DNA of 64,000 nucleotides from Pseudomonas anatoliensis (GCF_017976235.1 NZ_JACVHC010000006.1:248001-312000), one strand, 5' to 3'. Numbered from the stretch's first letter, positions 50,139 to 58,914 are shown. Notes: generated by a model not told the origin, from the letters alone. Made by a program: numbers and translations.

Positions 50139-51068
50139 ATGGCTCGGAGCAAAGGTGTTTGCGCAGAGGCGACGGTCTTGCCGGCGTTGGATGGGGCCGT
50201 GTTGACGGCTGATCAGAATACGATGGCTTCGTTGCAGGTCTTGCAGGGTGATGAGCGCGATGTGGTGAATCAGTTGTTGGGACACGCGCAGATGGCGGGT
50301 GCGCTGGAGGCGTTTTCCCGCACGGTGCGGATTGCGAAGTTGGCGTTGGTTAAGGAGAAGAAGCTGTATCGGGCGCTTGGGGGTGGCAAAAGTCCGCACG
50401 GTGCGCAGGTGTTGAGCGGTACGTGGGCGGAGTTTTGCGGGTTGTTGGGGCGTTCGGTTGATCAGGTGGATCGGGATATTGCGAATGTGCGGGCCTTTGG
50501 TGAGGAGGCGCTGGATTCGATGTCGCGGATGGGGATCGGTTACCGCGAGTTGCGCCAGTTTCGCCAGTTGCCGCAGGACCAGCAGGCAGCGTTGGTTGAG
50601 ATGGCTAAGGCCGGTGATAAGGAGGCGTTTGTTGAGTTGGCCGAGGAGTTTATTGCTAAGCACGCCAGAGAAAAGGATGCGTTGGTGCGCCGGCTTGCAG
50701 CTGTGAGTGCCGACTACTCGGCGCAGGGCGAGTTGATGGCGAAGCGGTCCGGCGAGCTGGATGGCGCTCGCCAGGCGCTGGAGCGTTCGCGTCAGCAGGT
50801 TCAGGCGATGCCGGCCGATGAGGTGGCGAAGGCGTTGCGCGCGGAGGTGGCGGCGATTGCTTTTGAGGCGGAGTCCTGTGTGTTAGGGCCGCTGCGTGAG
50901 GGGTTTGCGAAGTTGGGTGCGTTGGCCACGGATGGTGAGGAGCATCGGGCTTTTAAGGCCGGTTTGATTGGGCAGTTGGAGGTGACGCTGGGGGCGGTTC
51001 GCAGTGAGTTTAATTTGCTGGATCGAGCCACTGGCGCTGCGGTTTGGCTGTCGGCTGCGGAGGCTTGA
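50139..51068 (+). CDS. Conserved early phage protein, function unknown (309 aa)
   Basis: A 309-aa soluble protein. A helical N-terminal domain (LLGHAQMAGALEAFSRTVRIAKLALVKEKKLYRALGG) contains an SGTWAEFCGLLGRSVDQVDRDIANVRAFGEEAL segment resembling a helix-turn-helix, and a coiled coil follows (SAQGELMAKRSGELDGARQALERSRQQVQAM). Its place immediately before the transposase suggests a role in replication or its control. No family assigned with confidence. Confidence 0.65.
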   Translation: MARSKGVCAEATVLPALDGAVLTADQNTMASLQVLQGDERDVVNQLLGHAQMAGALEAFSRTVRIAKLALVKEKKLYRALGGGKSPHGAQVLSGTWAEFCGLLGRSVDQVDRDIANVRAFGEEALDSMSRMGIGYRELRQFRQLPQDQQAALVEMAKAGDKEAFVELAEEFIAKHAREKDALVRRLAAVSADYSAQGELMAKRSGELDGARQALERSRQQVQAMPADEVAKALRAEVAAIAFEAESCVLGPLREGFAKLGALATDGEEHRAFKAGLIGQLEVTLGAVRSEFNLLDRATGAAVWLSAAEA

Positions 51069-51071
51069 GTG

Positions 51072-52835
51072 ATGAATCCTGTTCAAGTTCAGCAGTTGAT
51101 TGAGATTGCTCGGCGTCTTGATGCGGCTGTGCATGGTGAGCGTGCGGCTATTTATGAGGCGGGTGCGTTGGCGATGGGGGTGTCGCTTTCTACGTTGCAG
51201 CGCCAGTTGAAGTTGGTGTGTGTGGCGAAGCCGCGTAAGCGTCGCAGTGATGCGGGCAGCAGTGCGTTGCCGATTGAGGAGGCTCGGTTGATTTCGGCGA
51301 TGTTGCTGGAGTCGATTCGGGCCAATGATAAGCAGTTGTCGACGATTGACCGGGCAGTTGAGCGTTTGCGCAGTAATCATTTGATTACGGCGGGTCGTGT
51401 GGATGAGGCGACGGGTGTGTTTCGACCTTTGAGCCGCAGTGCGATTTGCCGGGCGTTGGTCGCTTATAAGTTGCATCCCTCGCAGTTGTTGCAGGACGCG
51501 CCGGCGGTGTCGTTGGCGAGTCAGCATCCTAATCATGTGTGGCAGGTGGATGCGTCGATTTCGACGCAGTTTTATTTGGCCGATGACGGCGCGCGGGTGA
51601 TGGGTAAGGCGGAGTTTTATGACGGTAAGCCGGCGAATTTGAAACGGATTGAGCGCCAGCGGTTGTGGCGTTATGTGGTGACGGATCATACGAGCGGGAC
51701 GCTGTATGTGGAGTATGTGTTGGGCGCGGAGTCGGCCGAGAATTTGTGCGGTGTGTTGATTAATGCGATGCAGAAGCGCGGCGAGTCGGATCCTTTTCAT
51801 GGGGTGCCGTTGATGTTGATGACGGATCCTGGGGCTGCGATGACGAGTGGCATTTTCCGCAATCTTTGCCGGGCGTTGTCGATTGAGTTGGTGATTAATC
51901 GGGTCGGTAATGCGCGGGCGAAGGGTCAGGTTGAGCAGGCGCACAATTTGGTTGAGCGTGAGTTTGAGAGTGCGTTGAGGTTTCAGTCGGCTGAGACGCT
52001 GGAGCAGATTAATGCGTGGGCCGGCCGTTGGATGCGGTTTTTTAATGGGACGGCTGTTCATACCCGCACGCGGCGTACGAGGTATGCCGTCTGGCAGTTG
52101 ATTAAGCCTGAGCAGTTGCGTTTGGCGCCGAGTGTTGAGGTGTGCCGTGAGTTGGCGGTGAGTACGCCGGAGTTTCGCAAGGTGAGTAATTTGTTGCGGG
52201 TGTCGTTTCGCGGCGATTCGTTTGATGTGAGTTCGGTGCCGTCGGTGATGGTGGGTGAGAAGTTGCTGATTACGCGTAACTGTTGGCGGGATAAGGACAC
52301 GGCGCTGGCGGTTTTGGTGGGCGATGACGGGCGTGAGCAGTATCACGTGATTGAGCGTATCGGGGTGGATGCGTTCGGGTTCGCTGAGACGGCGGCGATG
52401 ATTGGTGAGCGGTATGCGCGTCATGCCGATACGCCGGCCCAGGTGTCGCGCAAGGTGTTGGAGCAGTTGGCGACGGAGACGAGTTGTGAGGCGGATGCGC
52501 TGGCCGCGCGCAAGGCGAAGGCTGTGCCGTTTGGTGGGCGGATTGATCCGCATAAGTATGTTAATGACACGGTGCTGCCGGCTTATCTGCCGCGTCGTGG
52601 TTCGAATCTGTTGGTTAATGCCCCGAGTGTTGAGTTGGCCCCGCTAAGTCTGGTTGAGGCGGCGAAGTTGCTGCGCCCGCGGCTGGGGCATTTGTGGTCG
52701 CCTAAGACATACGGCTGGTTGATGGAGCGTTTTCCCGATGGTGTTCCCCAGGAGCAGTTAGAGGCGATTGAGGCTGAGTTGAAACGGCCTGTTGAGGTCG
52801 GGCGCAGGTCGGTCGTTTCGGTTGGGGGTGTGTGA
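51072..52835 (+). CDS. DDE transposase (MuA-like, Mu-type C-terminal)
   Basis: A 587-aa integrase-fold transposase. N-terminal helices with a helix-turn-helix (AGALAMGVSLSTLQRQLKLVC) precede the catalytic core: WQVDAS (Asp160), LMTDPGAAM (Asp252) and AKGQVEQAHNLVE (Glu288), giving a DDx35E triad. The C-terminal Mu-type beta barrel (FDVSSVPSVMVGEKLLITRN) follows. It drives integration and replicative transposition. The ATG at 51072 is used here; a GTG three bases earlier is possible. It overlaps the MuB-like gene. Confidence 0.93.
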   Translation: MNPVQVQQLIEIARRLDAAVHGERAAIYEAGALAMGVSLSTLQRQLKLVCVAKPRKRRSDAGSSALPIEEARLISAMLLESIRANDKQLSTIDRAVERLRSNHLITAGRVDEATGVFRPLSRSAICRALVAYKLHPSQLLQDAPAVSLASQHPNHVWQVDASISTQFYLADDGARVMGKAEFYDGKPANLKRIERQRLWRYVVTDHTSGTLYVEYVLGAESAENLCGVLINAMQKRGESDPFHGVPLMLMTDPGAAMTSGIFRNLCRALSIELVINRVGNARAKGQVEQAHNLVEREFESALRFQSAETLEQINAWAGRWMRFFNGTAVHTRTRRTRYAVWQLIKPEQLRLAPSVEVCRELAVSTPEFRKVSNLLRVSFRGDSFDVSSVPSVMVGEKLLITRNCWRDKDTALAVLVGDDGREQYHVIERIGVDAFGFAETAAMIGERYARHADTPAQVSRKVLEQLATETSCEADALAARKAKAVPFGGRIDPHKYVNDTVLPAYLPRRGSNLLVNAPSVELAPLSLVEAAKLLRPRLGHLWSPKTYGWLMERFPDGVPQEQLEAIEAELKRPVEVGRRSVVSVGGV

Positions 52836-54016
52836 TGTTGAGGCTGAAAGGGATTTTGCAGGATGTGGGCCGGCCACAAGCGGCGTTGGCGCAGTCGCTG
52901 GGTTTGAGCAGTGCCGCGGTTGCGCAGTTGGTGAATCACGATCTTTGGCCTCGTCGGCTGGAGGGTCAGGTTTTGCGGGGTCGTATCAGGGGCTTTTTGT
53001 CGGTTTGTGGTGCTAGTGAGGCCGCGATTGCGGGGGCTTTTGATGAGGTGGTTGTGCCGTGTTTGAGGGCCGATGTTCCGGCTGTGGAGAAGGTTGTGTC
53101 CAAGGAGGACGATTTGATGTTGTTGCCTAAGCAGACGCTGCAAGCCGCTACGCGTAAGGCCTTTGGGCTGTTTCGTGATCCGTTCGATGAGTTGCAGTGT
53201 GCGCAGGATATGTGGGTGAGCCCGGATATTCGTTATGTTCGTGAGGCGATGTATCAGACGGCGCGGCACGGTGGGTTTCTGGCGGTTGAGGGGGAATCGG
53301 GAGCCGGTAAAAGTACGCTTCGCCGCGATCTGGTGAATCGTCTTGCTGAGAATAATGATCCGGTGCTGATTATTGAGCCGTATGTGTTGGCGTCGGAGGA
53401 TAACGATTCGAAGGGTAAGTCGCTGAAGAGTACGCATATCGCGGAGTCGATGATGGCGGCTGTGGCGCCGTTGGCGAAACCTAAGAGCAGTCCTGAGGCG
53501 CGGTTTGCTCAGTTGCATCGGGCGTTGAAGGAGTCGCATGCGGCCGGGTATCGCCATTGTCTGGTGATTGAGGAGGCTCATAGTTTGCCGGTGCCGACGC
53601 TTAAGCATTTGAAGCGGATTTTGGAGCTTGAGGTGGGGTTCACGAAGTTGGTGAGCATCATCATGATCGGCCAGCCAGAGCTGGGGGTTAAGTTGAGTGA
53701 GCGTAATGCGGATGTGCGTGAGGTGGTGCAGCGCTGTGATCGGGTGACGTTGGGGCCGGTGGATGGTTCGCGGCTGGGGGAGTTTTTGACGTTTCGGTTT
53801 GATCGGGTCGGTAAGGCGCTGGGGGATGTGGTCGATCAGGGGGCTATTGAGGCGATTGCGGCGCGGTTGTCTCAGCCTAGTCGTCAGGGTGGTCGGGATT
53901 CGAGTGTTTCGCTGTTGTATCCGTTGGCGATCGGGAATCTGGTGATCGCGGCGATGAATTTGGCGGTTCAGTTGGGCGTGCCCAAGGTGACTGCTGATGT
54001 GGTTAAGGGGGTGTGA
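52835..54016 (+). CDS. MuB-like target-selection ATPase
   Basis: A 393-aa AAA+ ATPase. An N-terminal helix-turn-helix (PQAALAQSLGLSSAAVAQLVNHDLWP) binds DNA. Walker A is GESGAGKS (about 153-160), Walker B CLVIEEAH (about 242-249), and a sensor-like IIMIGQPEL follows. MuB-type proteins choose target DNA and activate the transposase; they also provide target immunity. The start overlaps the transposase stop (TGATG). Confidence 0.92.
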   Translation: MLRLKGILQDVGRPQAALAQSLGLSSAAVAQLVNHDLWPRRLEGQVLRGRIRGFLSVCGASEAAIAGAFDEVVVPCLRADVPAVEKVVSKEDDLMLLPKQTLQAATRKAFGLFRDPFDELQCAQDMWVSPDIRYVREAMYQTARHGGFLAVEGESGAGKSTLRRDLVNRLAENNDPVLIIEPYVLASEDNDSKGKSLKSTHIAESMMAAVAPLAKPKSSPEARFAQLHRALKESHAAGYRHCLVIEEAHSLPVPTLKHLKRILELEVGFTKLVSIIMIGQPELGVKLSERNADVREVVQRCDRVTLGPVDGSRLGEFLTFRFDRVGKALGDVVDQGAIEAIAARLSQPSRQGGRDSSVSLLYPLAIGNLVIAAMNLAVQLGVPKVTADVVKGV

Positions 54017-54017
54017 T

Positions 54018-54335
54018 TTGGATTCTCTTAATCTGAGCAGTGATTTGAGGCAGGAGCCGTTGAGTATTCTGGCTGAGGAGTTTCCGGTGATGCTTTCGGC
54101 TTTTAATGGGTTGGTTCGGGAGATGCGCGGGGTCGGTGTGGAGATTAAGCAGCAGGTGCTGCCGGACAATAAGGTATTTATTGATGCAGCCAGTGCGGAT
54201 CTGTTTTTAGAGCAATTCGGGGGTTGTCTGCGGGGTGTGCGTTTTTCATCCGCGGGACGGTTCACTTGTAATTCGGTCACCGTTCGTGGGGTTGATGTGG
54301 TCTGGCTGACGTTGGTGAGGGGGCAGGAGCAATGA
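54018..54335 (+). CDS. Hypothetical early protein (105 aa)
   Basis: A 105-aa protein, alpha/beta (LSILAEEFPVMLSAFNGLVREMRGVGVEIKQQVLPDNKVFIDAASADLFLEQFGG). The TTG at 54018 has GGGGG 5-8 bases upstream and follows the MuB stop by 1 bp; an ATG at 53997 would overlap MuB. No family recognised. It belongs to the early operon by spacing. Confidence 0.6.
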   Translation: MDSLNLSSDLRQEPLSILAEEFPVMLSAFNGLVREMRGVGVEIKQQVLPDNKVFIDAASADLFLEQFGGCLRGVRFSSAGRFTCNSVTVRGVDVVWLTLVRGQEQ

Positions 54336-54366
54336 CGGGTGGCCTCGTTGGTGCGGCGGTGCGGGT

Positions 54367-54729
54367 ATGAGTGACTTCCGTAGTAAGGGGCCTGAGTTGT
54401 TGGTTGATCTGACTGAGCATGTGGCTGCCTCGTTGGTGGAGTTGGTGTCGATGGAGGCTGAGGCTGCTCGGCATGTGGCTCAGGAGGTGGCCGATCGGAT
54501 GGCGGCTCATTGGGGTGGGCAGAATGTCTATTTTCCGATGGGGCTGGCGGGTAAGTTGAGTCGGCGGGATCGGCAGATTTTTGAGGAGTTCAATGGGACG
54601 AATCATAGTGATCTGGCGCGGAAGTATTCGGTTTCGCTGCAGTGGATTTATAAGATTGTGAAGGCGGTGAGGAAGGATGAGGTGGCGCGCCGCCAGGCGG
54701 ATATGTTCGCCCCGTCGGTTGAGGACTGA
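54367..54729 (+). CDS. Mor/C-family transcription activator
   Basis: A 120-aa activator: LVELVSMEAEAARHVAQEVADRMAAHWGGQNVYFPMGLAGKLSRRDRQIFEEFNGTNHSDLARKYSVSLQWIYKIVKAV. The dimerisation part, the central GGxxxYxP-like strand and the helix-turn-helix match Mu Mor and C. It probably turns on the middle/late promoters of the leftward operons. It is the last early gene. A terminator overlaps its 3' end. Confidence 0.9.
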   Translation: MSDFRSKGPELLVDLTEHVAASLVELVSMEAEAARHVAQEVADRMAAHWGGQNVYFPMGLAGKLSRRDRQIFEEFNGTNHSDLARKYSVSLQWIYKIVKAVRKDEVARRQADMFAPSVED

Positions 54730-54742
54730 CGGGGCGATTTTC
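54708..54742 (+). terminator. Terminator at the end of the early operon
   Basis: CGCCCCGTC at 54708-54716 pairs with GACGGGGCG at 54728-54736, followed by ATTTTCG. The left arm lies inside the mor gene and the stop codon is in the loop or right arm. It shields the host fecA region from early transcription. Confidence 0.8.
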
Positions 54743-54743
54743 G

Positions 54744-54775
54744 TTGCACTGGGTGCAAGGGTGTTGCAGATGGTC
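54744..54775 (+). repeat. Subterminal repeat, right copy (TTGCACTGGGTGCAA)
   Basis: TTGCACTGGGTGCAA then GGGTG-TTGCAG-ATGGT, the same block and orientation as at 9917. The dyad ends 96 bp from the right terminus. Confidence 0.7.
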
Positions 54776-54842
54776 TCCCAGTTTGTGCCAGGGTAGCCCG
54801 GTATGGGTCGGGTTTATCTCGCTTATTGGGTATGATTTAGGT

Positions 54843-54854
54843 CACGCGTCAACA
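54843..54854 (-). repeat. Prophage right terminal inverted repeat
   Basis: CACGCGTCAACA; read inward it is TGTTGACGCGTG, matching the left end TGATGCCGCGCG at 9 of 12 positions. Confidence 0.75.
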
Positions 54855-54860
54855 ATCAGA
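54855..54860. repeat. Target-site duplication, right copy (ATCAGA)
   Basis: ATCAGA directly follows the prophage right end. TCA within it is the complement of the fecA stop codon TGA. Confidence 0.85.
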
Positions 54861-57189
54861 ACGCCACAGAAGTTTGCACATAAACCGTGCGCGGCTCACC
54901 CACATATTTCCCCTTGTTGTTGTCATCAAACGACCGCGTGAAGTACTGCGTGTTGAAGATGTTCTTCACGCCCACCGCCACATTCAAATCCGACAATTGC
55001 GGTCCGAAATCGTAGCCCGCGCGGCTGCTGAACAGCATGTAGCCCGGGATCTTGCCGGTGCTGCCGTCGGCGCTTTCTTTTGAGGTGTTGGCGTTGTCAG
55101 CGAACTGGTCGCTCTGGAAGCTGCTGTCCAGATTCAACTTCCACGGGCCTTCGGTGTAACCGACGCCAACCGTGCCTTTGTGTTTCGAAGAGAACGGCAC
55201 GCGATTACCCTTGTTCGGTCCATCTTCGCGGATGGTCGCGTCAACATAGGCGTAGGAGGCATACACATCGAAGCCTGACAGTGCCGGGCTCAAGTCATCG
55301 AGCGCGTAATTGATGCTGGTCTCGATGCCTTGATGGCGAGTTTCGCCACGGGCGATCACCGAATCGTTGGTCTGGTTACTTTCGTACTGGTTGTCGAAGT
55401 TGATCAGGAACGCACCGATTTCCGCGCGCAATGCGCCGTTGTCATAGCGAGTGCCGAGTTCCCAGGTGCGGGCTTTCTCCGGTTTTACTTCACCACTGGT
55501 CACCCGGTTGGGCATCTGGCTGTACTGCACGCTGCCGAACGAGCCTTCGGTGTTGGCGTACAGATTCCAGCTATCCGTCAGGTGATAGAGCACGTTCAGC
55601 GCCGGCAGTGCGGTGTTGTAGTCGCCCTTGTATTTGACGTTGGTCAGGTTGTTGGTCTGCTGGGATTCGATCATCTCGTAGCGCACGCCCGGGGTGATCG
55701 TCCATTTGCCGATGTCGATGCGGTCGTCGACGAAGAACGCATTGGCCTCGGTGCCGCCCCGAGTGTCGCGGTCGTTACGGCTGTTGGTGGTCGGGTATTC
55801 GTTGCTGGCGATCGGCGTGCGATAGCGCAATTCGTGGCCGGCCTCGTTGATGTAGCGGTAACCGACGCCGACTTCATGGCTGGTCGAGCCGAGGTCGAAG
55901 CCTTGGGCGAAACGGGTTTCGAAACCGCGCACCCAATACTCGCGGGGCGACAGCGACAGGAAGGTGCCCTGATCCAGATAACCGCTGCGCAGGGTTTTGG
56001 TGAAGAACGTGTTAGCGGTGAATTCGCGGCGATCTTCCTGATAGCGATAACCGAAGTTGAACATCGTGCGACGGCCCCAGAACTGGTCTTTGGGGCGCGT
56101 CGATTGGTACGGATCGGCATCGTAATCAGCGACGTTCAAACCGCCGGGCATGTCGGCTTTACCTTCGTAATACTGGGCCATGGCGTTGAAGCTGTTGGCA
56201 TCGTCGAGCTGATATTTGCCCTTGAGGATCAGGTCGTCGATTTCGGTGTCGCTGTGTTCGCGCCAGTCGCCACCGCGGGTACCTGAGTACAGAAGGGCGC
56301 CGCCCAGACCGTTGGCGTTGGTGCCGCCGGCCAGCAGATTGGCGCTGGTCTTGAAGCCGTCGTGGCTCGACGAAGGGCTGGTCTCGGTCTGAAAGCCTCC
56401 CTTGACCGTCGGTTCGTCAGGAATCGCCCGGGTGACGAAGTTGACGACGCCGCCGACGTTCTGCGGGCCGTAACGTACTGCACCGCCGCCGCGCACCACG
56501 TCCACCGCGTCCATGTTGCCCATGCTGATCGGTGCGAACGATAACTGCGGCTGACCGTAAGGCGCGAACGGCACCGGGATGCCGTCCATCAACACGGTCG
56601 AGCGTGCAGCCAGGCGCGGGTTCAAACCACGGATGCCGAAATTCAACGCCATGTCGTGGCTGCCAGTGCCGTTGTTTTCCGGCGCGTTGACGCCGGGAAT
56701 GCGGTTGAGCACATCGCGCGCCTGAGTCGCGCCCTGGCGTTCGAACTCTTCGCGGCGGATCACGTCGCGGGCGCCGGGATGTTCGAACACATTGATCTGC
56801 GCCGCGTCGCCGAGCCAGTCGCCGACGACTTTCGAGGTGTCCAGCTCCAGCGCTGCATCACTGACCGGTTGCAGGCTGAACGCGTTGTTGCCCTCGGCGC
56901 GGGCTTGCAAACCGGTGCCTTCGAGCAACACATCCAGACCTTGCTCGGTCGTGTAATTGCCTTCCAGACCACGGCTTTGCACGCCGCTGGTGACTTGCGA
57001 ACCGAAAGAAATCAGCACCCCGGCTTCACGGCCGAACTGATTGAGAGCGTTTTCCAGCGACGACGGTGCGATGTGATACGCCTTGGCATCGCTGGCCATT
57101 GCAGCGGGCAGGGCGCTGAAGCTCAGGCTGGCGCCGAGGATGAGATTGCGCAGGCAGCGGGCCAGTGGCGTGAGGCGGGTGAGGGGCAT
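54856..57189 (-). CDS. fecA: TonB-dependent ferric-citrate-type receptor FecA
   Basis: A 777-aa outer-membrane receptor. A signal peptide (about residues 1-33, LILGASLSFSALPAAMASDA) is followed by an STN signalling domain (YHIAPSSLENALNQFGREAGVLISF), a TonB-box/linker, the plug (RDVLNRIPGVNAPENNGTGSHDMALNFGIRGL; VDVVRGGGAVRYGPQNVGGVVNFVTR) and a 22-strand barrel ending in Phe (QTSVAF). Length matches E. coli FecA. With fecR and fecI upstream it forms a cell-surface signalling system for a ferric siderophore, probably citrate. The start at 57189 has AGGAT upstream. The prophage begins one base past its stop. Confidence 0.9.
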   Translation of the reverse strand: MPLTRLTPLARCLRNLILGASLSFSALPAAMASDAKAYHIAPSSLENALNQFGREAGVLISFGSQVTSGVQSRGLEGNYTTEQGLDVLLEGTGLQARAEGNNAFSLQPVSDAALELDTSKVVGDWLGDAAQINVFEHPGARDVIRREEFERQGATQARDVLNRIPGVNAPENNGTGSHDMALNFGIRGLNPRLAARSTVLMDGIPVPFAPYGQPQLSFAPISMGNMDAVDVVRGGGAVRYGPQNVGGVVNFVTRAIPDEPTVKGGFQTETSPSSSHDGFKTSANLLAGGTNANGLGGALLYSGTRGGDWREHSDTEIDDLILKGKYQLDDANSFNAMAQYYEGKADMPGGLNVADYDADPYQSTRPKDQFWGRRTMFNFGYRYQEDRREFTANTFFTKTLRSGYLDQGTFLSLSPREYWVRGFETRFAQGFDLGSTSHEVGVGYRYINEAGHELRYRTPIASNEYPTTNSRNDRDTRGGTEANAFFVDDRIDIGKWTITPGVRYEMIESQQTNNLTNVKYKGDYNTALPALNVLYHLTDSWNLYANTEGSFGSVQYSQMPNRVTSGEVKPEKARTWELGTRYDNGALRAEIGAFLINFDNQYESNQTNDSVIARGETRHQGIETSINYALDDLSPALSGFDVYASYAYVDATIREDGPNKGNRVPFSSKHKGTVGVGYTEGPWKLNLDSSFQSDQFADNANTSKESADGSTGKIPGYMLFSSRAGYDFGPQLSDLNVAVGVKNIFNTQYFTRSFDDNNKGKYVGEPRTVYVQTSVAF

Positions 57190-57273
57190 GGTGGATGATC
57201 CTGAGAAGGTTGAATCAAGGTGGCTTTCCTTCTCTGTCACGCCAGATCTGAAAAACGGCTCATTTATTTTTGA

Positions 57274-57358
57274 AGATCAAAAGATCGCAGCCTGCGGCAG
57301 CTCCTAGAGGGTGAACACAAATCCCATGTAGGAGCTGCCGCAGGCTGCGATCTTTTGA
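57274..57358. repeat. REP inverted pair between fecR and fecA
   Basis: GATCAAAAGATCGCAGCCTG and its inverse at the right (GCAGGCTGCGATCTTTTGAC), with GTAGGAGCTGCCG arms. It lies between fecR and fecA and could stabilise or attenuate the fecIR message. Confidence 0.85.
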
Positions 57359-57366
57359 CCTTGCGG

Positions 57367-58299
57367 TTACACCCGCGCCTCGACGCTGACCCAATACCGG
57401 GTAAAGCGCTTCACCTTCACCGGCAAGCTGATTTCCAGCAGATCCAGAATCCGCTCACTGTCGTCCAGTGGATACGTCCCGGAGATCAGCAAGTCGGCGA
57501 CCTTTTTGTCGCAATTGAGCTGCCCGCGCCGATAGCGGCCAAGTTCTTCGAGGAAGTCGCCGAGGCGCATATGCGCGGCCACCAACATGCCGTCCGCCCA
57601 AGCGCCGCTGTTGGCGTCCAGTGGTTTGGCGTCGCTGGCGGCAGTCGCGGTGAAACTCAATTGCCGAGCGACGGGCAGCAGCATCGCCGCGCGTCCGTTG
57701 GCAGTCAGTTCGACGCGACCTGCAAACAGCGCCAACTGTGTGCGATCGGCAAATTGCCGCACATTTAGCCGTGCGCCCCGGGTTTTCAGAATGCCCTGCG
57801 CGGTGTGTATTTCGAACGATTGCGCGGCCGTCAGGAGGATTTCGCCTTCGAGCAAGCGGATCAAACGTTGATCGACGCGCACGTCTGCCGCACTGGCCGT
57901 GTTCAGTTGCAACTGATCGTCCGCCCCCAGCCCGATCTTGCGACGCTGGCCAATCGGGCTGCGGTAATCGGCAAGCAGCGAAGGTAGCGGATTGTGCTCG
58001 CGCAGGCCCCAGGTGGCGGCAGAACCGGCGCCGAGAATCAGCAGCAGTTTCAGTGCCTGACGTCGGCTACCGGACTTCGGCCTGTTCAATGCCGCATGCG
58101 CCAGCGGTGAAGAAACACCGCGCAAACGCTGGTTGACCCGTTGAATGTGTTCCCACGCGCGGCGGTGCTCACTGTGGGCATCCAGCCACTGCTGCAACGC
58201 CAGTTGCTGGCGCGCGTTGAGCGCACCTTGCTGCACTTCCATCAGCCAGTGCACCGCTTGTTCAGCCACTTGCGAGGAAAAATCCGCCGCTTGATTCAT
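57367..58299 (-). CDS. fecR: FecR-type anti-sigma/sigma regulator
   Basis: A 310-aa inner-membrane regulator. The cytoplasmic anti-sigma part has the conserved tryptophans (AVHWLMEVQQG, LQQWLDAHSEHRRAWEHIQRV). One membrane segment follows (ALKLLLILGAGSAATWGL, about 87-104) and then a periplasmic FecR domain (YRSPIGQRRKIGLGADDQLQLNTASAADV). It relays receptor occupancy to FecI. It overlaps fecI by 4 bp. Confidence 0.92.
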   Translation of the reverse strand: MNQAADFSSQVAEQAVHWLMEVQQGALNARQQLALQQWLDAHSEHRRAWEHIQRVNQRLRGVSSPLAHAALNRPKSGSRRQALKLLLILGAGSAATWGLREHNPLPSLLADYRSPIGQRRKIGLGADDQLQLNTASAADVRVDQRLIRLLEGEILLTAAQSFEIHTAQGILKTRGARLNVRQFADRTQLALFAGRVELTANGRAAMLLPVARQLSFTATAASDAKPLDANSGAWADGMLVAAHMRLGDFLEELGRYRRGQLNCDKKVADLLISGTYPLDDSERILDLLEISLPVKVKRFTRYWVSVEARV

Positions 58300-58784
58300 A
58301 GGGCGAAATAGCAGCGCAGCGCCGCTTTGTTCAGATGACGTTTGACCGTGGCCACGGAAATACCCAGCTCGGCGGCGATTTGCGGGTAGGTCAGGCCATC
58401 GACCTGCGCCAATAGAAAAGCGCGTTTGACCTGACGTGGCAAACCATCGAGCAACTGGTCCAGCTCGATCAGGGTTTGCAGGATGATTGCTTTGTCTTCT
58501 TCCGACGGCGCCACGATGTCCGGCATCTGCGCCAATGTTTCCAGGTAGGCGCGCTCCAGATCCTGACGGCGGTAGTGATTGAACAAAACCCGTTTGGCGA
58601 GGGTGGTGAGGAAGGCGCGTGGTTCGATGATCACCGGTGGCTCGCGCGCGGTGAGCACTTTGATAAAGGTGTCCTGCGCCAGATCCGCCGCGCTGTCCGG
58701 GCAGCCGAGCTTGCGCCGCAGCCAGCCGGTAAGCCAGCTGTGGTGAGCCTGATAAAGCGATTCGACGGGATGGGCGGATGGCAA
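58296..58784 (-). CDS. fecI: ECF sigma factor FecI
   Basis: A 162-aa ECF sigma factor: region 2 (LAQDTFIKVL, AFLTTLAKRVLFNHYRRQDLERAYLE) and region 4 (LPRQVKRAFLLAQVDGLTYPQIAAELGISVATVKRHLNKA) are complete. I chose TTG at 58784, with GGAG 8 bases upstream (LPSAHPVESLYQAH), since the next ATG upstream (58880) would add an unrelated 32-residue extension. It would transcribe fecA. A Fur-like site lies about 110 bp upstream. Confidence 0.88.
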   Translation of the reverse strand: MPSAHPVESLYQAHHSWLTGWLRRKLGCPDSAADLAQDTFIKVLTAREPPVIIEPRAFLTTLAKRVLFNHYRRQDLERAYLETLAQMPDIVAPSEEDKAIILQTLIELDQLLDGLPRQVKRAFLLAQVDGLTYPQIAAELGISVATVKRHLNKAALRCYFAL

Positions 58785-58895
58785 CGGTAGTGCTCCGGGC
58801 GCTTTCGTTATGCGGCAGAAAGCATGCGTTAGAGAACAAGAACGGTTCGCATTGTAGGGTCGGAGATGGCTGCCCGGCAATCAGATGCTTTTGCA

Positions 58896-58914
58896 TATGA
58901 GAATATTTATCATT
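58896..58914. promoter_or_regulatory. Fur-box-like site between fecI and the DUF3649 operon
   Basis: TATGAGAATATTTATCATT resembles the Fur 19-mer (GATAATGATAATCATTATC) with about 11 matches and the GAGAAT/TATCAT core. It sits between the divergent iron genes and could control both. Confidence 0.6.

Larger units (their letters stand above)
9860..54854. mobile_element. Mu-type transposable prophage, complete ends
   Basis: A 44,995-bp element flanked by ATCAGA duplications. It encodes a DDE transposase, MuB-like ATPase, repressor, Mor-type activator, Mu-like head genes, P2-like tail genes and a Com/methyltransferase pair. The ends are TGATGCCGCGCG (left) and the inverse of TGTTGACGCGTG (right), matching at 9 of 12 positions and starting with TG as in Mu-class elements. 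Early genes run right and late genes run left from a repressor near 49 kb, unlike the single direction of Mu itself. Four cargo blocks interrupt the late genes. Confidence 0.93.

Noticed and set aside
50883..54280. Long minus-strand open frames opposite the transposase and MuB-like genes
   Set aside because: They mirror high-GC genes, are Arg/His/Gln-rich and have no recognisable domain.
54744..54941. Short ORF beginning MHWVQ at the right end, similar to one at 9917
   Set aside because: The similarity comes from the repeated TTGCACTGGGTGCAA DNA block; the frames then diverge.
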